Shown here: positions 47,573-60,118 of the stretch, piece by piece
Position numbering within the stretch: position 1 is the first letter of the stretch
Layout of the letters: each line of letters starts with the position of its first letter
NCBI GenBank assembly: GCA_933207985.1
Contig: OW240924.1
Location: forward strand, 72,889,236 to 72,953,235
Reading direction: 5' to 3'
Source: Pelobates cultripes
Lineage: Eukaryota; Chordata; Amphibia; Anura; Pelobatidae
Length of the DNA stretch: 64,000 bases
The notes under the pieces: generated by a model
What the model was told of the DNA's origin: nothing
The model's input: the letters and a program-made list of their open reading frames with translations, nothing else
The model's database searches: none
Made by a program: the position numbers and the translations under genes

Positions 47573-47744
47573 CTTATTGTGTCACAAGTTGAGTGGCTTT
47601 GGGCGGTGGGAAATCCTCTCTGTTTAATGTCCAGCTACATGAAAAGGTTATAAGAAAAAAAAAAGCAGGGACTGCATGCAAGCACCACAAGTACTGAAAT
47701 AAGCTGCTGTGGTTATAGTGCTTGAAGGGTATGTTTCAATTTCA

Positions 47745-47995
47745 GTCCAAATCAAACACCGATATATTACTTTACTGAGAGGGTAGTGGATGCATGGAAT
47801 AGCCTTCCAGCTGAAGTGGTAGAGGTTAACACAGTAAAGGAGTTTAAGCCTGCGTGGGATAGGCATAAGGCTATCCTAACTATAAGATAAGGCCAGGGAC
47901 TAATGAAAGTATTTCGAAAATTGGGCTGACTAGATGGGCCGAATGGTTCTTATCTGCCGTCACATTCTATGTTTCTGTGTTTCTATAAAGCATTA
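47745..47995 (+). repeat. LINE reverse-transcriptase C-terminal fragment and tail
   Basis: In the plus frame the text encodes ERVVDAWNSLPAEVVEVNTV then KEFKPAWDRH, the typical last segment of non-LTR RT proteins of CR1/L2-like type. A stop and the tail GATGGGCCGAATGGTTCTTA with TCTATGTTTC repeats follow. A 5'-truncated copy; clade not certain. Confidence 0.7.
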
Positions 47996-48744
47996 TCCAA
48001 ACCAATGTGAGCTTATTTTTAATCCCTTAACTTGATTTAGCTCTTTTTCCTCCAACAAGAAAAAGGATATAGCTGTGCAAAACCAAATTAATGTATACAA
48101 TTAAAAGTTTGGTTTTATGCGACTTTTAAAATATCCTTTTTACAAACATCAATGTGACTTATACATTTATAGAATTAATTTTCCACCCACTCACTATCAT
48201 GCAGGCTCTGAGTCAATCACTCTGTATGCCGTGTTCCATGCTTCAATCAGATTACTGTAATGGAGCCTTACAAGGTACCCAGAGTCATTTCTGTATTCAT
48301 CTGACTCTCAGTCATTTGGATAATGTGTGATTCTACAAATATATCAAACCTTTGGTATTATAAGTGCATTTCCATTTTGTCAGCGGTTTCACCATAATAA
48401 CAGCTCAATTTAACGTTGTGTTTTTAATGGAACATTAGTACGTTTAATTCCATTGGTAAAGGAATATTTTTGTATCTTTGACATCTGTAATCTGAAGTAC
48501 ATGAAACTAGGGGGTGATTTATCAATGTCTTGTGATCAGATAAGTTATCCTCAATTGAATGTCCCTGATTTCTACAGTGATTGCCTGCCCTTTGACAACA
48601 CACTTGTCTAATGACTTTTTGATAAACATCCTTGGAAGAGTTTTATAAAACTCAATTTGGGGCAAAATTCTGCAAGTATATCATTTGTTAACCCCTGTCT
48701 AATCACCAGGGATCATAGCCCAGCTGGACCACCAGGGATCAAAT
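47996..48744. other. AT-rich spacer, no gene seen
   Basis: No open frame or repeat that I can name. Confidence 0.5.
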
Positions 48745-49035
48745 ATTAAAGGGACACTCTAGACCCCTAAAACACTTCAGCTTGCTGAAGTGCTTTATAT
48801 GCAAAGAGTGTGTCACTTTTTTTGTTTGATCAAATTAACCTTGTAACACCCTCCTGGCTGTCAATCAGACAAACAATCCTATTACTTCTTGGTTGTTTAG
48901 CACAGTGGAGCTGTATTGGGAAGTCTGTGATTGGACAGCCACAGAAAGTCTGGGTTTGGTAGAAGGGGAGGGCTTGCAAAGGCTTCAGACCTAAAGATAT
49001 GCAGCTTTTGTAAGCTTGTATTATTAAATGTAAAC
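48745..49035. repeat. TTAA-type MITE (family B)
   Basis: TTAAAGGGACACTCTAGACCCC, then CTTCAGCTTGCTGAAG as a hairpin, then text such as CTGTGATTGGACAGCCACAG that reappears inversely near 59380. The right end is uncertain. Confidence 0.6.
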
Positions 49036-49896
49036 ATGTTTTCATTTGGAGCTACAGCGACCACATTACACACAGCCTTCTCTTCCAATACTCACATTAC
49101 TGTGATTGCTTATTACTATGGGGCTCTGTGACCCACTTATACGCACTGCACATTACTAGGGGTTTTATTGTTGGGGAGTGTCATGCACTCATACAAACCA
49201 CTGTGTGTTTCACTACAGTAGAGTTCTGTGATATAATCAAAACACATTACTGTGAGTTCCAATGCTGCTTAGTTCCCTGATCAAATATTCAGTACATTAT
49301 AGTGAGTTTTATTGCTGTAGAGCTCTGTGATACCCTCATACAAACTGCATATTACTTTGAGTTTTATTGATGAAGTCTGGGTTTGTCCCGCACAGCTCTA
49401 TTCTACAATAAAAAGGCTCAGTTAGCAGTGTGTATTGGGAAAACCCAGAGCATCAAAAAAATAAAACTCATATTTTGTGTCGGTTAGGAATATCAAGGCC
49501 CTTCAAAGCAATAATGTGTGTATTTGTACAAATATGCTTTTTTCACAATGTGCAAGTATTAGTGGTCGTCCTTTGTTTGAATTTGGCACCACTGGTGATG
49601 ATTTCTGAAGATAAGAAGGGCTAGATTCTACCACAAGAGAAGCATTTTTCAGGTGACAGATTGCACATTTTACCATGCATATCAAAAGGACAATGGAAAA
49701 TGAATTTACCAGCGTTAATCCCACTTTTTGGTTGAAGTCCCAAACTTCACTAGCCATAAATCTTCAATAATTGCTTTGTATTATAAGATGTACTTATTGT
49801 TCCTTTAATATAATCCTGTAATAAGGGCTTATCTCCGTTTAAATTAAATATAGAAAGAAGTCATTTGGAGATTGGGTTTAATTATGGGAATAATTA
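49036..49896. other. spacer downstream of PRORP, no gene seen
   Basis: From 49080 to 49370 a phrase on the theme CATTACTGTGAGTTCCAATG / GGGCTCTGTGAT recurs about five times loosely every 60-80 bases, a weak tandem pattern. No exon is seen. Confidence 0.45.
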
Positions 49897-49902
49897 TTTA
49901 TT
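49897..49902 (-). terminator. PRORP: PRORP poly(A) signal AATAAA
   Basis: AATAAA on the minus strand about 70 bases after the PRORP stop codon at 49969, giving a very short 3' UTR. Confidence 0.65.
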
Positions 49903-49968
49903 GAAACGTAAGAAAACAAAATGAGCGATTAATAAATCATAAGAAATCTAATGGATTACATTTTGTTT

Positions 49969-52900
49969 CTAATGATTCTTTCGAAGACATAGCCAGGTTT
50001 CAGGAACTTCAAAAGTAGCCCTCTTCACTCCTGTCTTATCGTACGGAATATGCCAGGAGACGTCTGTATTTTGCAGGATGGTATCATAACGCAGGATTGG
50101 CTAAAAAAAAAGATAAAAAAGAAAAAAAAACGATAAAAAGATATAACAAAAACAACACTAGGTAAGAACTGTATTGACCAAAAATAAAAAATTAAAAAAA
50201 AAATTTGACAGCTGCTATTCCCACGTTTAAGCTGTGAATAGACTGCTTAGCAAGTCAAACTCATAGATATAGAGAATGTTCTGTAACGGAGATCAATGCT
50301 GTGCTATCTTTTAGGAACTACACAATATATCATCATAGTTCTAGAACTGTCATATTATTGTAGTTTCAGTTTAGGGACTATTTGTAGACATTTCTTGGGT
50401 TTTTGGACATGACAGCAAATTACGGGTAAATATTTATTAATGTGAAAACATAGTAATAAATATTAGACACTTATTTCAAGTTTTTTTGTTTAATGCAGTC
50501 ACAAAACTAGGAAATATCTGGAAAGTTCCCAGCCAATGCTGGTGCCCTATAGCTCTCGATATCCCAGACCGTTCTGTAGTATATTGGGGGTTTGTGGGAT
50601 TTGCCATTCAGCTGTCCAGTCCATTGACAGCTTTAGTAAAGAGACAATAGCTCTCAGCACTCCACATTGTCAATTTGTGAATTCATTTTATTAAACCATC
50701 CAGCCAAGACAGGCAATGCAAATTGACACTATAGCTGTCACTGCAATGCCATTCATAGGAAATGACATTAGTGAACCTATATCTGTATAGTTATTATGAT
50801 CCTATATTACTTAATATTTTATTAATGAAATTATTGCAGCTTTTGTGTGCTGGTGATATGAACGATCTCATAGAATGTTATAAGGCAATCCATGCTGCCT
50901 CTTAAAATAATATAGCTGTGCAACTGGAGCAAAAACGTTAACACTGAAGACTGAAAGGAGAACATTTTTAATAATGATCAGCATTTCCTTTTTACATGAA
51001 CATATGAGCAATATCTCCCAGAATTATTTTTCTTTCTTTTAATTACAGTCTTTAAGGGGCACTATAGTCACCAGAACAACTACAGCTCATTGTATTTGTT
51101 CTGGTAAGAATAGTCAGTTATTAATTCCTATGTGAAAGCATTGTGATTGGCTGAGATCACAATATAAAGATCTTAAATTTAGGGGTTATTTAACCCCTTA
51201 AGGACACATGACATGTCATGATTCCCTTTTATTCCAGAAGTTTGGTCCTTAAGGGGTTAAACTCATAGGCTTTACTTCCTGGCAGTAACAGAAGCATGTT
51301 ATTTGACTTTTTCTGCTGCATAACTTGATTGATTTTGGAAATCACCAGCACATTTAAGGTAAAGGGCAATCAAATCTATACAGCCCATAGTAGTGGTTAT
51401 GATGCTAGTAGACTATGGGTGCAGTCCCCTGGTTCTGTGTCAAGATGTCTTCATTTAATGGATTGCTAATGTGGAAGTTAAAATTCTGGAGGGAACTCTG
51501 GCTTGGATCCCTAGTGGTCTGGTAGAGGGTGAGCTGGAGATCAGGATCCCTGGTGATCTAGATCAAAAAGATGCCTCTGCCTGTCCCTGTGCCCCCTGAC
51601 CCGCTCAAGGGATCATTGTGGTCTGCACCAATTTTGGGTGCAACTCACCTGAAAGGGACACTATAGGCACTGCAACAACTTTAGCTCATTACAGTAGTCT
51701 GGGTGCAATGTACCTTGCAGGCTTCTAGTGGCTGTCAACCGCTGTGCATGAGGATGTCCAATGACAGTCAAATCCCCATAGGAAAGCACTGTAGCAATAC
51801 TTTCCTATGGGGAGGGCCTAATGCGCTTTCAGCAATTGGCGCCCAGACGGGGGGGGTTTGTATTCCTAGCACTATAATTTCCCTTTAAGGGTTCCCTCTT
51901 GATCTGGGGTACAGTTTATGACTCATAAGTCATGGAGTGTGCCAATATTGGTGCACATGTTTTGATCTCCCAGCCGGCTCAAAAAGGGCCCCCCCATGAA
52001 GCCAGAGCCAGAACTCCAGGCCTAGATAGGGGTCCTCTGGGCCTGAACCCTAGACAGCGACTCATTGTTAAATCTGGCTTTGTTTGCATTAGATCATTCT
52101 GACTGATGTCAGACTGAGCCTTGTTATAGCAGTATATATTTTAAACAGGAAACAGTTAAGAAAAAAAAATATAGGAAGACTAAGTTTAAAAATAAATAAA
52201 ATATAAGGCAAAAAAAAAAAAAGAGAAAAAGCAAAAAATACCAAAAAAACAGGAACATTTAAAAAAAAAAAAAAAAAGTTTGAATTCAATATTTCACTAC
52301 CCAAAGTGTGAGAAAAAAGTAGAGAATTTTTAAAGGAAATCCATTGTCAACTTTTGACAATTAGTTTAATAATGTAATAAGACCACAAGTAATGTTATGT
52401 AACCTCTTGTTCATTTCGCTACTGATTTGCATACAGTTCTACGTCTTTGACTGTTGTGTTCTTGTAAATTGACATCTCCAAGGGAACGAACTAGCAGATC
52501 TTATCTTCCCAGTTCACCACAATTATTTTTTGTTCTTGTACTTTACAATGTTGCAAAACAACAGAAGTTGTTAAAAACACGGTTTAATTATGACTGCAAA
52601 TGTTTTATTCAGTCTTGTTTTAAAAGGTTTTTTTTTAATACTTTTTTCAGAATCGCTGCACTGCTCAAGCAAAACAAATTAAGTAAAGGAAAACTACAAA
52701 ATACAAAAAAACAAAACAGTATATAAACAGTTAAAAGCAACCCGCATTCAAACCATAGAGGGTTTCTCAATCAAACTCTGTTTTTAGCTTTGGTAAAGAT
52801 GCATATATACCGAAAAGCTAATTTAGAGTTAAGGGTGTGTTTAATCAAAGAAGTAACTGGGGTACAGTTTTAGCATCAGTAACTGGAAAACAAAACAAAA

Positions 52901-55900
52901 TCAGATGAGGAACTAACAAAGTGCTAGGTCTACCTGTAGGATGATTTTACTTCCTGGTGTATAGAAGGGGATGACCAGCTGGTGGCCACGCTGCCACTTA
53001 AAGAAAAGACGTCGAGTCTGAGGGTCCGGGAGGCAAGCCTTGTGATCTCGCAGAAGGTCTCTGGTCAAAAAGTGGCAGTGGTTTCCAGAATACAAGCTGG
53101 CATACAGAAGGAATGGGTCATCTTCTGACCTGTGGATGTTAAGAGAGAACAATTTGCATATGATATGATTTAATAAAATTTAAAGCTATTTAACCAAAGC
53201 ACATACAATTTATGGAGCTTGGGTTATTATCAGTGCCGTCCACACTTTGAATATTTTATTGTTTGTCTGAGTACCTTTACATATGGTCAACAGGTCGATA
53301 GAAGAAGCCAAGGGTCAGGTGGAGAAGAAATTGAAAAGATATTCACCACTGGCTGGGACTAATAGGGTAGTGATTAGGATCAGCAAGCTGCGTCCCATTG
53401 TACAGCACTACGGAATCTGATGGCGCTATATAAATAATAAAATAATAATAATAATAATAAAGAGCCCGTGGAAGGCTAAAGATCCCAAAAGCATCTGGTA
53501 GTGGAGAAAATTGGCATTGCAGGACTAAAAAGATGTGTGCTCTAAAGAACAATCTCCAAAAAAAAAAAGGCCGGCTGCCATGGTAAATATCATTATGTGG
53601 GAGTAGTGTGTAATTATGTTTTTAAATTTAAACTGTTTTTTGCAGCGTTTCATATTTTAGAATAATGGACTGTCTCACAGAGGTGTGTGTTAAAGAAGAA
53701 TAAATGTCTTTACAGCACACCTCTGATACTGTCCATTCATTATTAGACTAGAATGATGGCATAGAACTTCTCAACTGGATCACTGCTTGCAACTACTACT
53801 GGGCTGTGAGCAGTGCCACTACATGGTTACCGGTATATTTTAGATTAAAACTATACCTGGCTAAAGATGAACTTGCCTTCTACATCATTTGTGAATGACA
53901 GGTTCGATGTGAAGTAGAACCGTCACTTTTCTGGAAAATACCCCATTGAATAAAATTGTGAAAATAAAAAATAATGATGTTAAAGGAACAATTCAAGCAC
54001 CATAACCACTACAGCACAAAGCTCCCCCTCCCCCTCGGAGAGAATCTAATAGAAGAACTGCAGACGATGGTGCCCAGCTTAGTGGTTATTCTAGGAGGGC
54101 GCTAGGGAACTTATGGCACCATAGCCAAAATGGCAGGCTGCTGTATTGATGGAGCATGGAGTGTCTCTTTTATCTTTTTTCATGTGAAGCTCCATTTTCT
54201 TTTAAATCTGTTACGTACTAATGTCACAGTTCAGGCAGTGCATAGACAGCGCTGGAAGAATTAGACAGTCTCGCATTCTATGTTAAATTACCGTAAAGAG
54301 CAGGGGTTACTGGAGAGACTGACAGGGATCCAAGATGATAGTGCTATGTTCCAACACACAGCTAAAAGTAGCAGTGTGGATTCCTACATTTACTTTTATT
54401 ATTCATAACTCAAAACAATACATTTGTTAAATATATGGGATATGTATTATATATATAAAAAATCCAGGGGAGTGACAGTTCAACTTTCAGAGGAAACTGA
54501 AGCTTCCTAAAGAAAAGACGTGCATTTCAGTAACATAGAGCAAACACAACCAGGAAGAAACAGACTACTATGGTGAACATGACAATGCAAATGTTTGCTG
54601 TAATTAATATAAACCAGGAAATAACCTGCATTAATGCTGTATAGGTGCAGAATGGAGACCAGGAAGAGAAAAATAAAAAGAAGAGCTGTTTCCTAGTACT
54701 TTATTTCTGGGTTTCATTTTTTTTTTTTTTTAGAAACAGCCAGAGGCATTTTCCAGTGTAAAAGACAAATGACCTTTTCATTTGTACTTTTGAGCTTTTT
54801 TCTTTTTTAACCTGACATTGTTTCCGCACATTTTAGGTCTTTTTTTTTTTTTTTTAAACACATAGCCCCTTTACTCACCATTTAGTTCATCTCCACTTCA
54901 AAAGACCACACTTTACACAACCATATATATGTTTCACACTTTCAGTATCAGAAGGGCTTTACAAGAGAGAGGCTTGGATGGTGGTAAGATGTCTGAATGG
55001 ATTTAAAGACTGCAGGAGTGAGGCTGTAGCATTGTGTGGGTTTGTGGCGTGGACTGTCCCAATGGGATATTTCTTGATGGACCAACCAGGACCCTAAACG
55101 ATGATGAGTTGTCATCGGGGGCAATAAGCCAAGAGAAACAAAATCTGCATCTCTCAAGCATGTGGAGAGCTTTGTGAGTTACACAGGTTTAATTGATGTA
55201 GGTTGCAAGGGTGATGATGCTCCTATTAACTCTAGGAGCCTCCATATACCAAACCCATACATCACATGCGACTTGTGAGCAAGACCAACCCACAGTTAGA
55301 CCTGTGAAGTTCATGCACACAAAGACAATTTGCTTATACCTTTCCCCCATCTGGTTAAAAGTTGTCCTGTGGGAAGGTGATTATGGTGTTTGGACTTCTT
55401 ATCCTAGTTTTATTTCTTCAAGTGACTGTGGCAGAGACATTGGTACAAAAAAAATAATTTATACTGTCTGTATATTTCATATTCAACCAGCTAGAGAGAA
55501 AAGTGTAAGTTTGTAGGTTAAAGATACCATAAGGCCTTCCATCATTCTTCTGGAATATGAAGATATCACTGGCTGGTGATGGATCTGATCAGTTTCAGAG
55601 GAGGGGGAACAAATGGCAGAATGCATGGTTTAGAAATAAAATAACTGGGGATCAATGACATAATGTCCAGATCAAAACCCTAGGTTTGGTCTATAAAACA
55701 GTTTTGTGTTGCATAGATAGGGTAGTTACTCTGAATAATTAGGGAGTCGGGTTATAGTATAGCTCTTGCAACAGAGCATGTATGAAACTCAATATAATTT
55801 CTATATTTTTTTTATTTGGAAGAATGAGAATGTTTACACAATTGGCACGCAAATTATAACACCACAACCCACCGACCAATAAAGGAAATTTGTTTAACAA

Positions 55901-56066
55901 AAGAAAAGAAAAAAAGTCACCCACGTATTTTGAAGGAAGAAGCAATCTGCCCGTTGTTGCAGCTGTTCTAAGTGCCGCCGTTGCCATACCCGTGAATGTT
56001 GCAACATGTGTCTCCGTCCCAGGACAAGCACACGTTTCCCACCACTAGCCAGGCTGCTCACCACAT
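49969..56066 (-). CDS. PRORP: mitochondrial protein-only RNase P catalytic subunit, last three exons
   Basis: Three minus-strand exons: 56066-55925 (142 nt), 53129-52934 (196 nt) and 50100-49969 (132 nt, ends TAG). They join in phase and encode about 156 residues. PRORP (KIAA0391, MRPP3) is the metallonuclease that cuts the 5' leader from mitochondrial tRNA precursors, with TRMT10C and HSD17B10. Exon one encodes [20 protein letters not shown]. Exon two encodes [20 protein letters not shown] then [15 protein letters not shown], with the paired Asp and the TRD Asp that bind metal in the NYN/PIN fold. Exon three encodes [20 protein letters not shown] and ends [11 protein letters not shown], holding the His and Cys of the structural zinc site. 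The exon with the earlier catalytic Asp and the PPR domain is not in the window as far as I can see. One donor is GTGGGT (55924-55919), acceptable but not optimal. Confidence 0.93.
51190..51260. mobile_element. 71-bp TTAA-flanked mini-MITE
   Basis: TTAA then CCCCTTAAGGAC at the left, and GTCCTTAAGGGG then TTAA at the right: perfect 12-bp inverted ends with a TTAA duplication. The centre is ACATGACATGTCATGATTCC and similar. It interrupts a larger repeat. Confidence 0.8.
51652..51888. repeat. TTAA-type MITE (family A), shortened
   Basis: AAAGGGACACTATAGGCACTGC at the left and CACTATAATTTCCCTTTAA at the right. It is about half the length of other copies, so an internal part is missing. Confidence 0.65.
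53130..55924 (-). other. PRORP: PRORP penultimate intron
   Basis: A GT-AG intron holding a LINE-tail fragment with (AAT)n (53385-53460), MITE-like text starting TTAAAGGAACAATTCAAGCA (about 53981) and T-runs near 54720 and 54845. The minus open frame 54948-55157 shows no known domain. Confidence 0.6.
53385..53460 (+). repeat. LINE 3'-tail fragment with (AAT)n
   Basis: TTGTACAGCACTACGGAATC, GATGGCGCTATATAAATAAT and then AAT repeats: the same tail as at 8996-9050, ending in its simple-repeat poly-tail. Confidence 0.7.
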
Positions 56067-57952
56067 CTAGGAGCTAATAAAACAGAGATGATCAGGAAGT
56101 GGAAAGACAACAAACACGGGAAATGCAGAAAAGGAGAATAAACACAGCAGTTATCAAGATGGAGTTTTGCAACAGTTAAAACATACACTGCTTTTACTTC
56201 TGTTAAAACTTTAGATTGTTAAGAAAACTTATTTTTGGTCTTGCTCAGTTATTATATTCTCTCTGGCGCAATATATTTACTTAGAGAGATCCTAAGTGTA
56301 AACAATAATCCAGACATGGACCCTGTGTTAACTGTGCCTAGCGGGGTATCAGCTACACCTTGCTGACGAGGCCCTAGGAAGGCCGAAACAATGTTATCTG
56401 TATCTCTTGTGCAGAGGGAGCATGCTGGCATTTTTAGATCTGGACTGCACTTATGGTGGGATCAGTCTGATCTGCTAATTCTTACAGGTTTTCTCTGTAA
56501 GGGCACATGTGAGTAAAAACCTCTGAGACCCGAGCAGGGAGTAACTGAATGGCAAGCTATTGAGTATTAGGAGATTTTGCCTGCCCTCAGAGTTCTCATA
56601 GTCTCTGTTTTCGCTCAGTTGTTGCGTTCATGAAAAACACTTTAGGGTATAAATCAAATTACTGTGAAATGAAAACGAGAATTGTAAAATGTAGGTCAAA
56701 GTCAATTTGGATTAAGCTGAATAGTTGGATTCTTTCCAACTCCGCTATTCACTCTCTACATTGTGCAACCTTCAATGTTACTGACTATACCGTGACTTGT
56801 CATGAATTAACCAAGGAATTGTACATTTTAAGCCGAAACCTGTCAAACTGGAAACCTAGCTGGATATATTTTTTTGTCTTTATGTGCAATGTTCCAGTAT
56901 CAAAGGTTGCACACAAAGAGTGTATGTAACTCCATCTTCAGCCACATCATTGGGACATCACTAGCCAGCTTGGAATAAGAATTCCGGGCTGGCCAACATG
57001 AATCCTGTGTAAATTTGGTGTCCGACACTAGCATACACAGCATGCTAGCAGGACACAATCCATCAGTGGTGCCCAGGTCTTCCCTCTGTACGCCCCCTTA
57101 CCGACATATGTCTCATATGGGAGACTGATGTCACCAGAGGAAGATTGGGCTGCAAGGAAACTTGACTTTGGTGCTGGAATTAAAGTAGGTTTTAGCTATA
57201 TATTCTTGCGGGGTGGTGGGGGTTGACTATAGGAAGGGTTACTTTAAACTCTGTATTTGGATGGAGTAACCCTTTAAAGACACATTATTGTCTCATCTAT
57301 TACATCCATCACTAATGATTGGAGTTTCTGGATAGAAACATTTGGGTCCAAAACAGTTGTTCCTCCTTGTAAATTGAGACACAGGGAAGGTATGATGCAC
57401 TCTCGTGACTTGCTGTGCAGCAGATCGATACACTCTATTGAACATGGAGAGCATGTGGTCTAAACGTGACAACTCAACTTTTACCTAATTTTCTGCAGAC
57501 CGAATCTGTCTGGTTTGAGTGCTTTAGTAGTTCTGCTTTGTAGTCACCAGCATGTGATTTCACAACTAATCTTTACCGTCAAAAAAGCTTTGGGCGATGC
57601 AGTAAAACGCAGTGGCAATGCCAGCGGAACTTCCATACAGGAAGACAGATAATACATTGTGTTCTCACAGCACTTCCTAGATGGACATGGAGATATGAGC
57701 AAGCCATTCACAGACCTGTACACTCATTCACGCTAAGCACATTCAGAATGAAACATTATACAAACAGAATGTTTGTGATTAAAAAGTGAAGATGTATTTA
57801 ACGCCTACAGAGAGGATGTAATGTGGATTAGTTTTACTTATATAAATGGCCATATTATTTCCTCTACACATACATTTTCTGATAGTTTGTGATGCTGTGG
57901 ATTTTGCAGATTAAACAGTATTTTGCATTACTTGGAGAGTTTGAAAAGACCC
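56067..57952. other. probable PRORP intron sequence, no exon seen
   Basis: I searched the minus strand for the VVDGLN-type catalytic segment of PRORP and the PPR exons and did not find them. They may lie beyond the right edge. The plus open frame 56630-56929 has no known domain. Confidence 0.45.
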
Positions 57953-58412
57953 TTAAAGGAACAATTGAAGCACCATAACCACTGCATCTCACCATGGTCA
58001 TTATGGTGCTAGAAGAGCTGCGGCACCCTGCTCATTCTAAGAATTGATACAATTTTTGAATGGTTTGACTTCTAACCTGAGGTCCGCTGAGTGGTTATTT
58101 GGGCACCTTCGCTACTTCCTATGGAGAGCAGAAGCAATACAGGGTTATAGCTCAATGGCTGAGAGCATCATCTGATTGCTCTCAGCCAATTAACTACTTC
58201 CTTTCCTGTAGGAATTAGATCAGATAGAGAGCTTCTGGATCTCCATAAGATGTGGCGGTGGTGGGGAGTGGCACCTGGCGGACACAAGGTAAAAAGGCAA
58301 ACCGATCTAAAACGATCTGACTATTTACAATGCGTGGGGTGGGGGAGCACACTCTGCACAATAACCACTACAGCAAATTGTAGTGGTTATGGTGTTTAAA
58401 GTGTTCCTCTAA
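57953..58412. repeat. TTAA-type MITE-like repeat
   Basis: CTTAAAGGAACAATTGAAGC with ACCATAACCACTGCA at the left, and TGTAGTGGTTATGGTG with AAGTGTTCCTCTAAAG at the right, form inverted ends. About 455 bp. Related text begins at 53981. Confidence 0.65.
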
Positions 58413-59230
58413 AGTACACTTTCACTTTTGAACTTTTCAATTAAGATGGATGATAAGTAGATGCACACAAAACAAAGAAAAGAACACTCTTTAATATACA
58501 TGATTTTCTTTTTCTTTTTTATCTAAATGATGCAAATTGCAGAACTTCAAACATTGCGCTGATGGTTGTTGGGAACAGGAATCATGATACACAAAAATTG
58601 CCTATGGTTTCTCAGTTTACATTTATAAAACACTCTATGGAGGACCCCACAGTCTTACGGACACATGTTTTGCCCCCAGTGGCAGTTGCTGCTGGCAGGT
58701 GAAGCCACCAGGAGGTCAGGACAAAGAAGAGGATATTTACCTCCCATGTCCGTCCAAGGAATTTGTTATTTATGTGGACATGTCCACAAAATATCCAAAC
58801 ACCCTACAAGTGACAGTTTTGCTTTAACTAATAGAAAATATCACAAAAAAAATGACAGTGCCCTCCATAGTGATTATCAACATGGTTCATTTTGTTAAAG
58901 ACTGAAAAAGTGTCCCCAGCTCTCTATGATGTAGGAAGTAGCAGAAAATAACAGATTTTATCTGCTAAACTACAGCAGCAAGAACAACCGGAAAAGGTAA
59001 ATGCATACACAAGGTCACCAAGGGCATACATTAAAAAAAGACAAGAGAAAGGCATTGCTCCCTCTTCAGACACATATCTCCCAACTGGGGTAATTTGATC
59101 TGGCAGGTTTTCCAGGATGCAGACCACGTATTCATGCTTATGGAAACATACGAAAAGTGCTACCTTGGCACAGAATTTACATGCAAACAGAGAGAAATTA
59201 AAAGGACGCGCCAGTGTCACCCAACCAAAA
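58413..59230. other. no gene seen
   Basis: Open frames on both strands near 58924-59220 overlap each other. Neither has a recognisable domain or splice-site frame. Confidence 0.4.
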
Positions 59231-59690
59231 TGTAAGTCAATGTTTAGTAGCCATGGCTATATCCCCAATTATGCATTTGTCCTCATTGAAGTTATGTCTA
59301 GAAACTGCTTGCAAAAGCTGCAGATCTCTTGTCTGCAGCCTTTGCAAGCTCTCCCCTTCTAACCCCGCCCAGACTTTCTGTGGCTGTCCAATCAGACTTC
59401 CCAATGACATTCAGTGAGAAGTCTTTGCAAGGCAGGTGCTCTGAACAATTGCTGCCTCTTGAGTTTAGCTCCACTGAGCTAACCAAATCAGGAAGTAACA
59501 GGGCCATTTGTATTTTTCACAGCTTGATGATGTAAACAAGAGATATTTATACAAGTGCCAATTTCTATTGAAATCTGCACTTTTTGTAAAAAAAAAAATA
59601 AAAAAATAAAAAAAATAGAGGACATACTCTTCACACACAAAGAACTTCAGCAAGCTAAAGTGCTTTAGGAATCTGGAGTGTTCATTTAGC
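59231..59690. repeat. TTAA-type MITE (family B), inverted
   Basis: CAGCAAGCTAAAGTGCTTTAGG then CTGGAGTGTTCATTTA at 59648-59687 is the reverse complement of the family B start. GACTTTCTGTGGCTGTCCAATC near 59380 matches inversely the text at 48930. Confidence 0.6.
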
Positions 59691-60110
59691 CAAGAACTGA
59701 TTTCAAAAGTAACACTGTTTTTATCTTTCAATACTCTTTTCTTTCAGAATAAGAGACAAGGTGGAAGCTACATGTATACTGAGAAAAGCCTGCACAGCAA
59801 ATTAGGGTGCAACCCTAACAGGAACAGTAATAGAAGTGGAAAACGGAGCGTTAACAGTCCTAAAAGGTAATATCAAGGGGGAATCTAAAAACATACAATT
59901 TATTGGATATATGTTAAAATAAAAAGGTTGAAAAAACACTACTAAATTAACCAAATACAAAACTGAAAAACGAGAAAACAAAGTGATTGCAAAAAGAAGA
60001 AATAAAAAAAACAGGGACAAGGGGTGTCTTATAAAGAGATGTAAAAGACACTAACTACATATAGTTAAGATGTCTGAGTCTAGTGGTAAAGTACCAAAAA
60101 GATAATTATC
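59691..60110. other. spacer, no gene seen
   Basis: A-rich sequence without a supported feature. Confidence 0.5.
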
Positions 60111-60118
60111 TGCTAGAC

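Larger units (their letters stand above)
50101..52933 (-). other. PRORP: PRORP last intron
   Basis: A GT-AG intron with repeats: a TTAA-flanked short MITE (51190-51260) nested in a longer MITE-like stretch (about 51055-51430), a family A copy (51652-51888), and A-rich tracts near 50100-50200 and 52200-52280. No other gene is seen. Confidence 0.6.

Noticed and set aside
54948..55157. 69-codon minus open frame in a PRORP intron
   Set aside because: No motif or splice context. It does not resemble PRORP and is not supported.
58924..59362. Facing open frames that could be an exon
   Set aside because: The two strands give competing frames, neither with a domain nor clear splice sites, and part overlaps a MITE.
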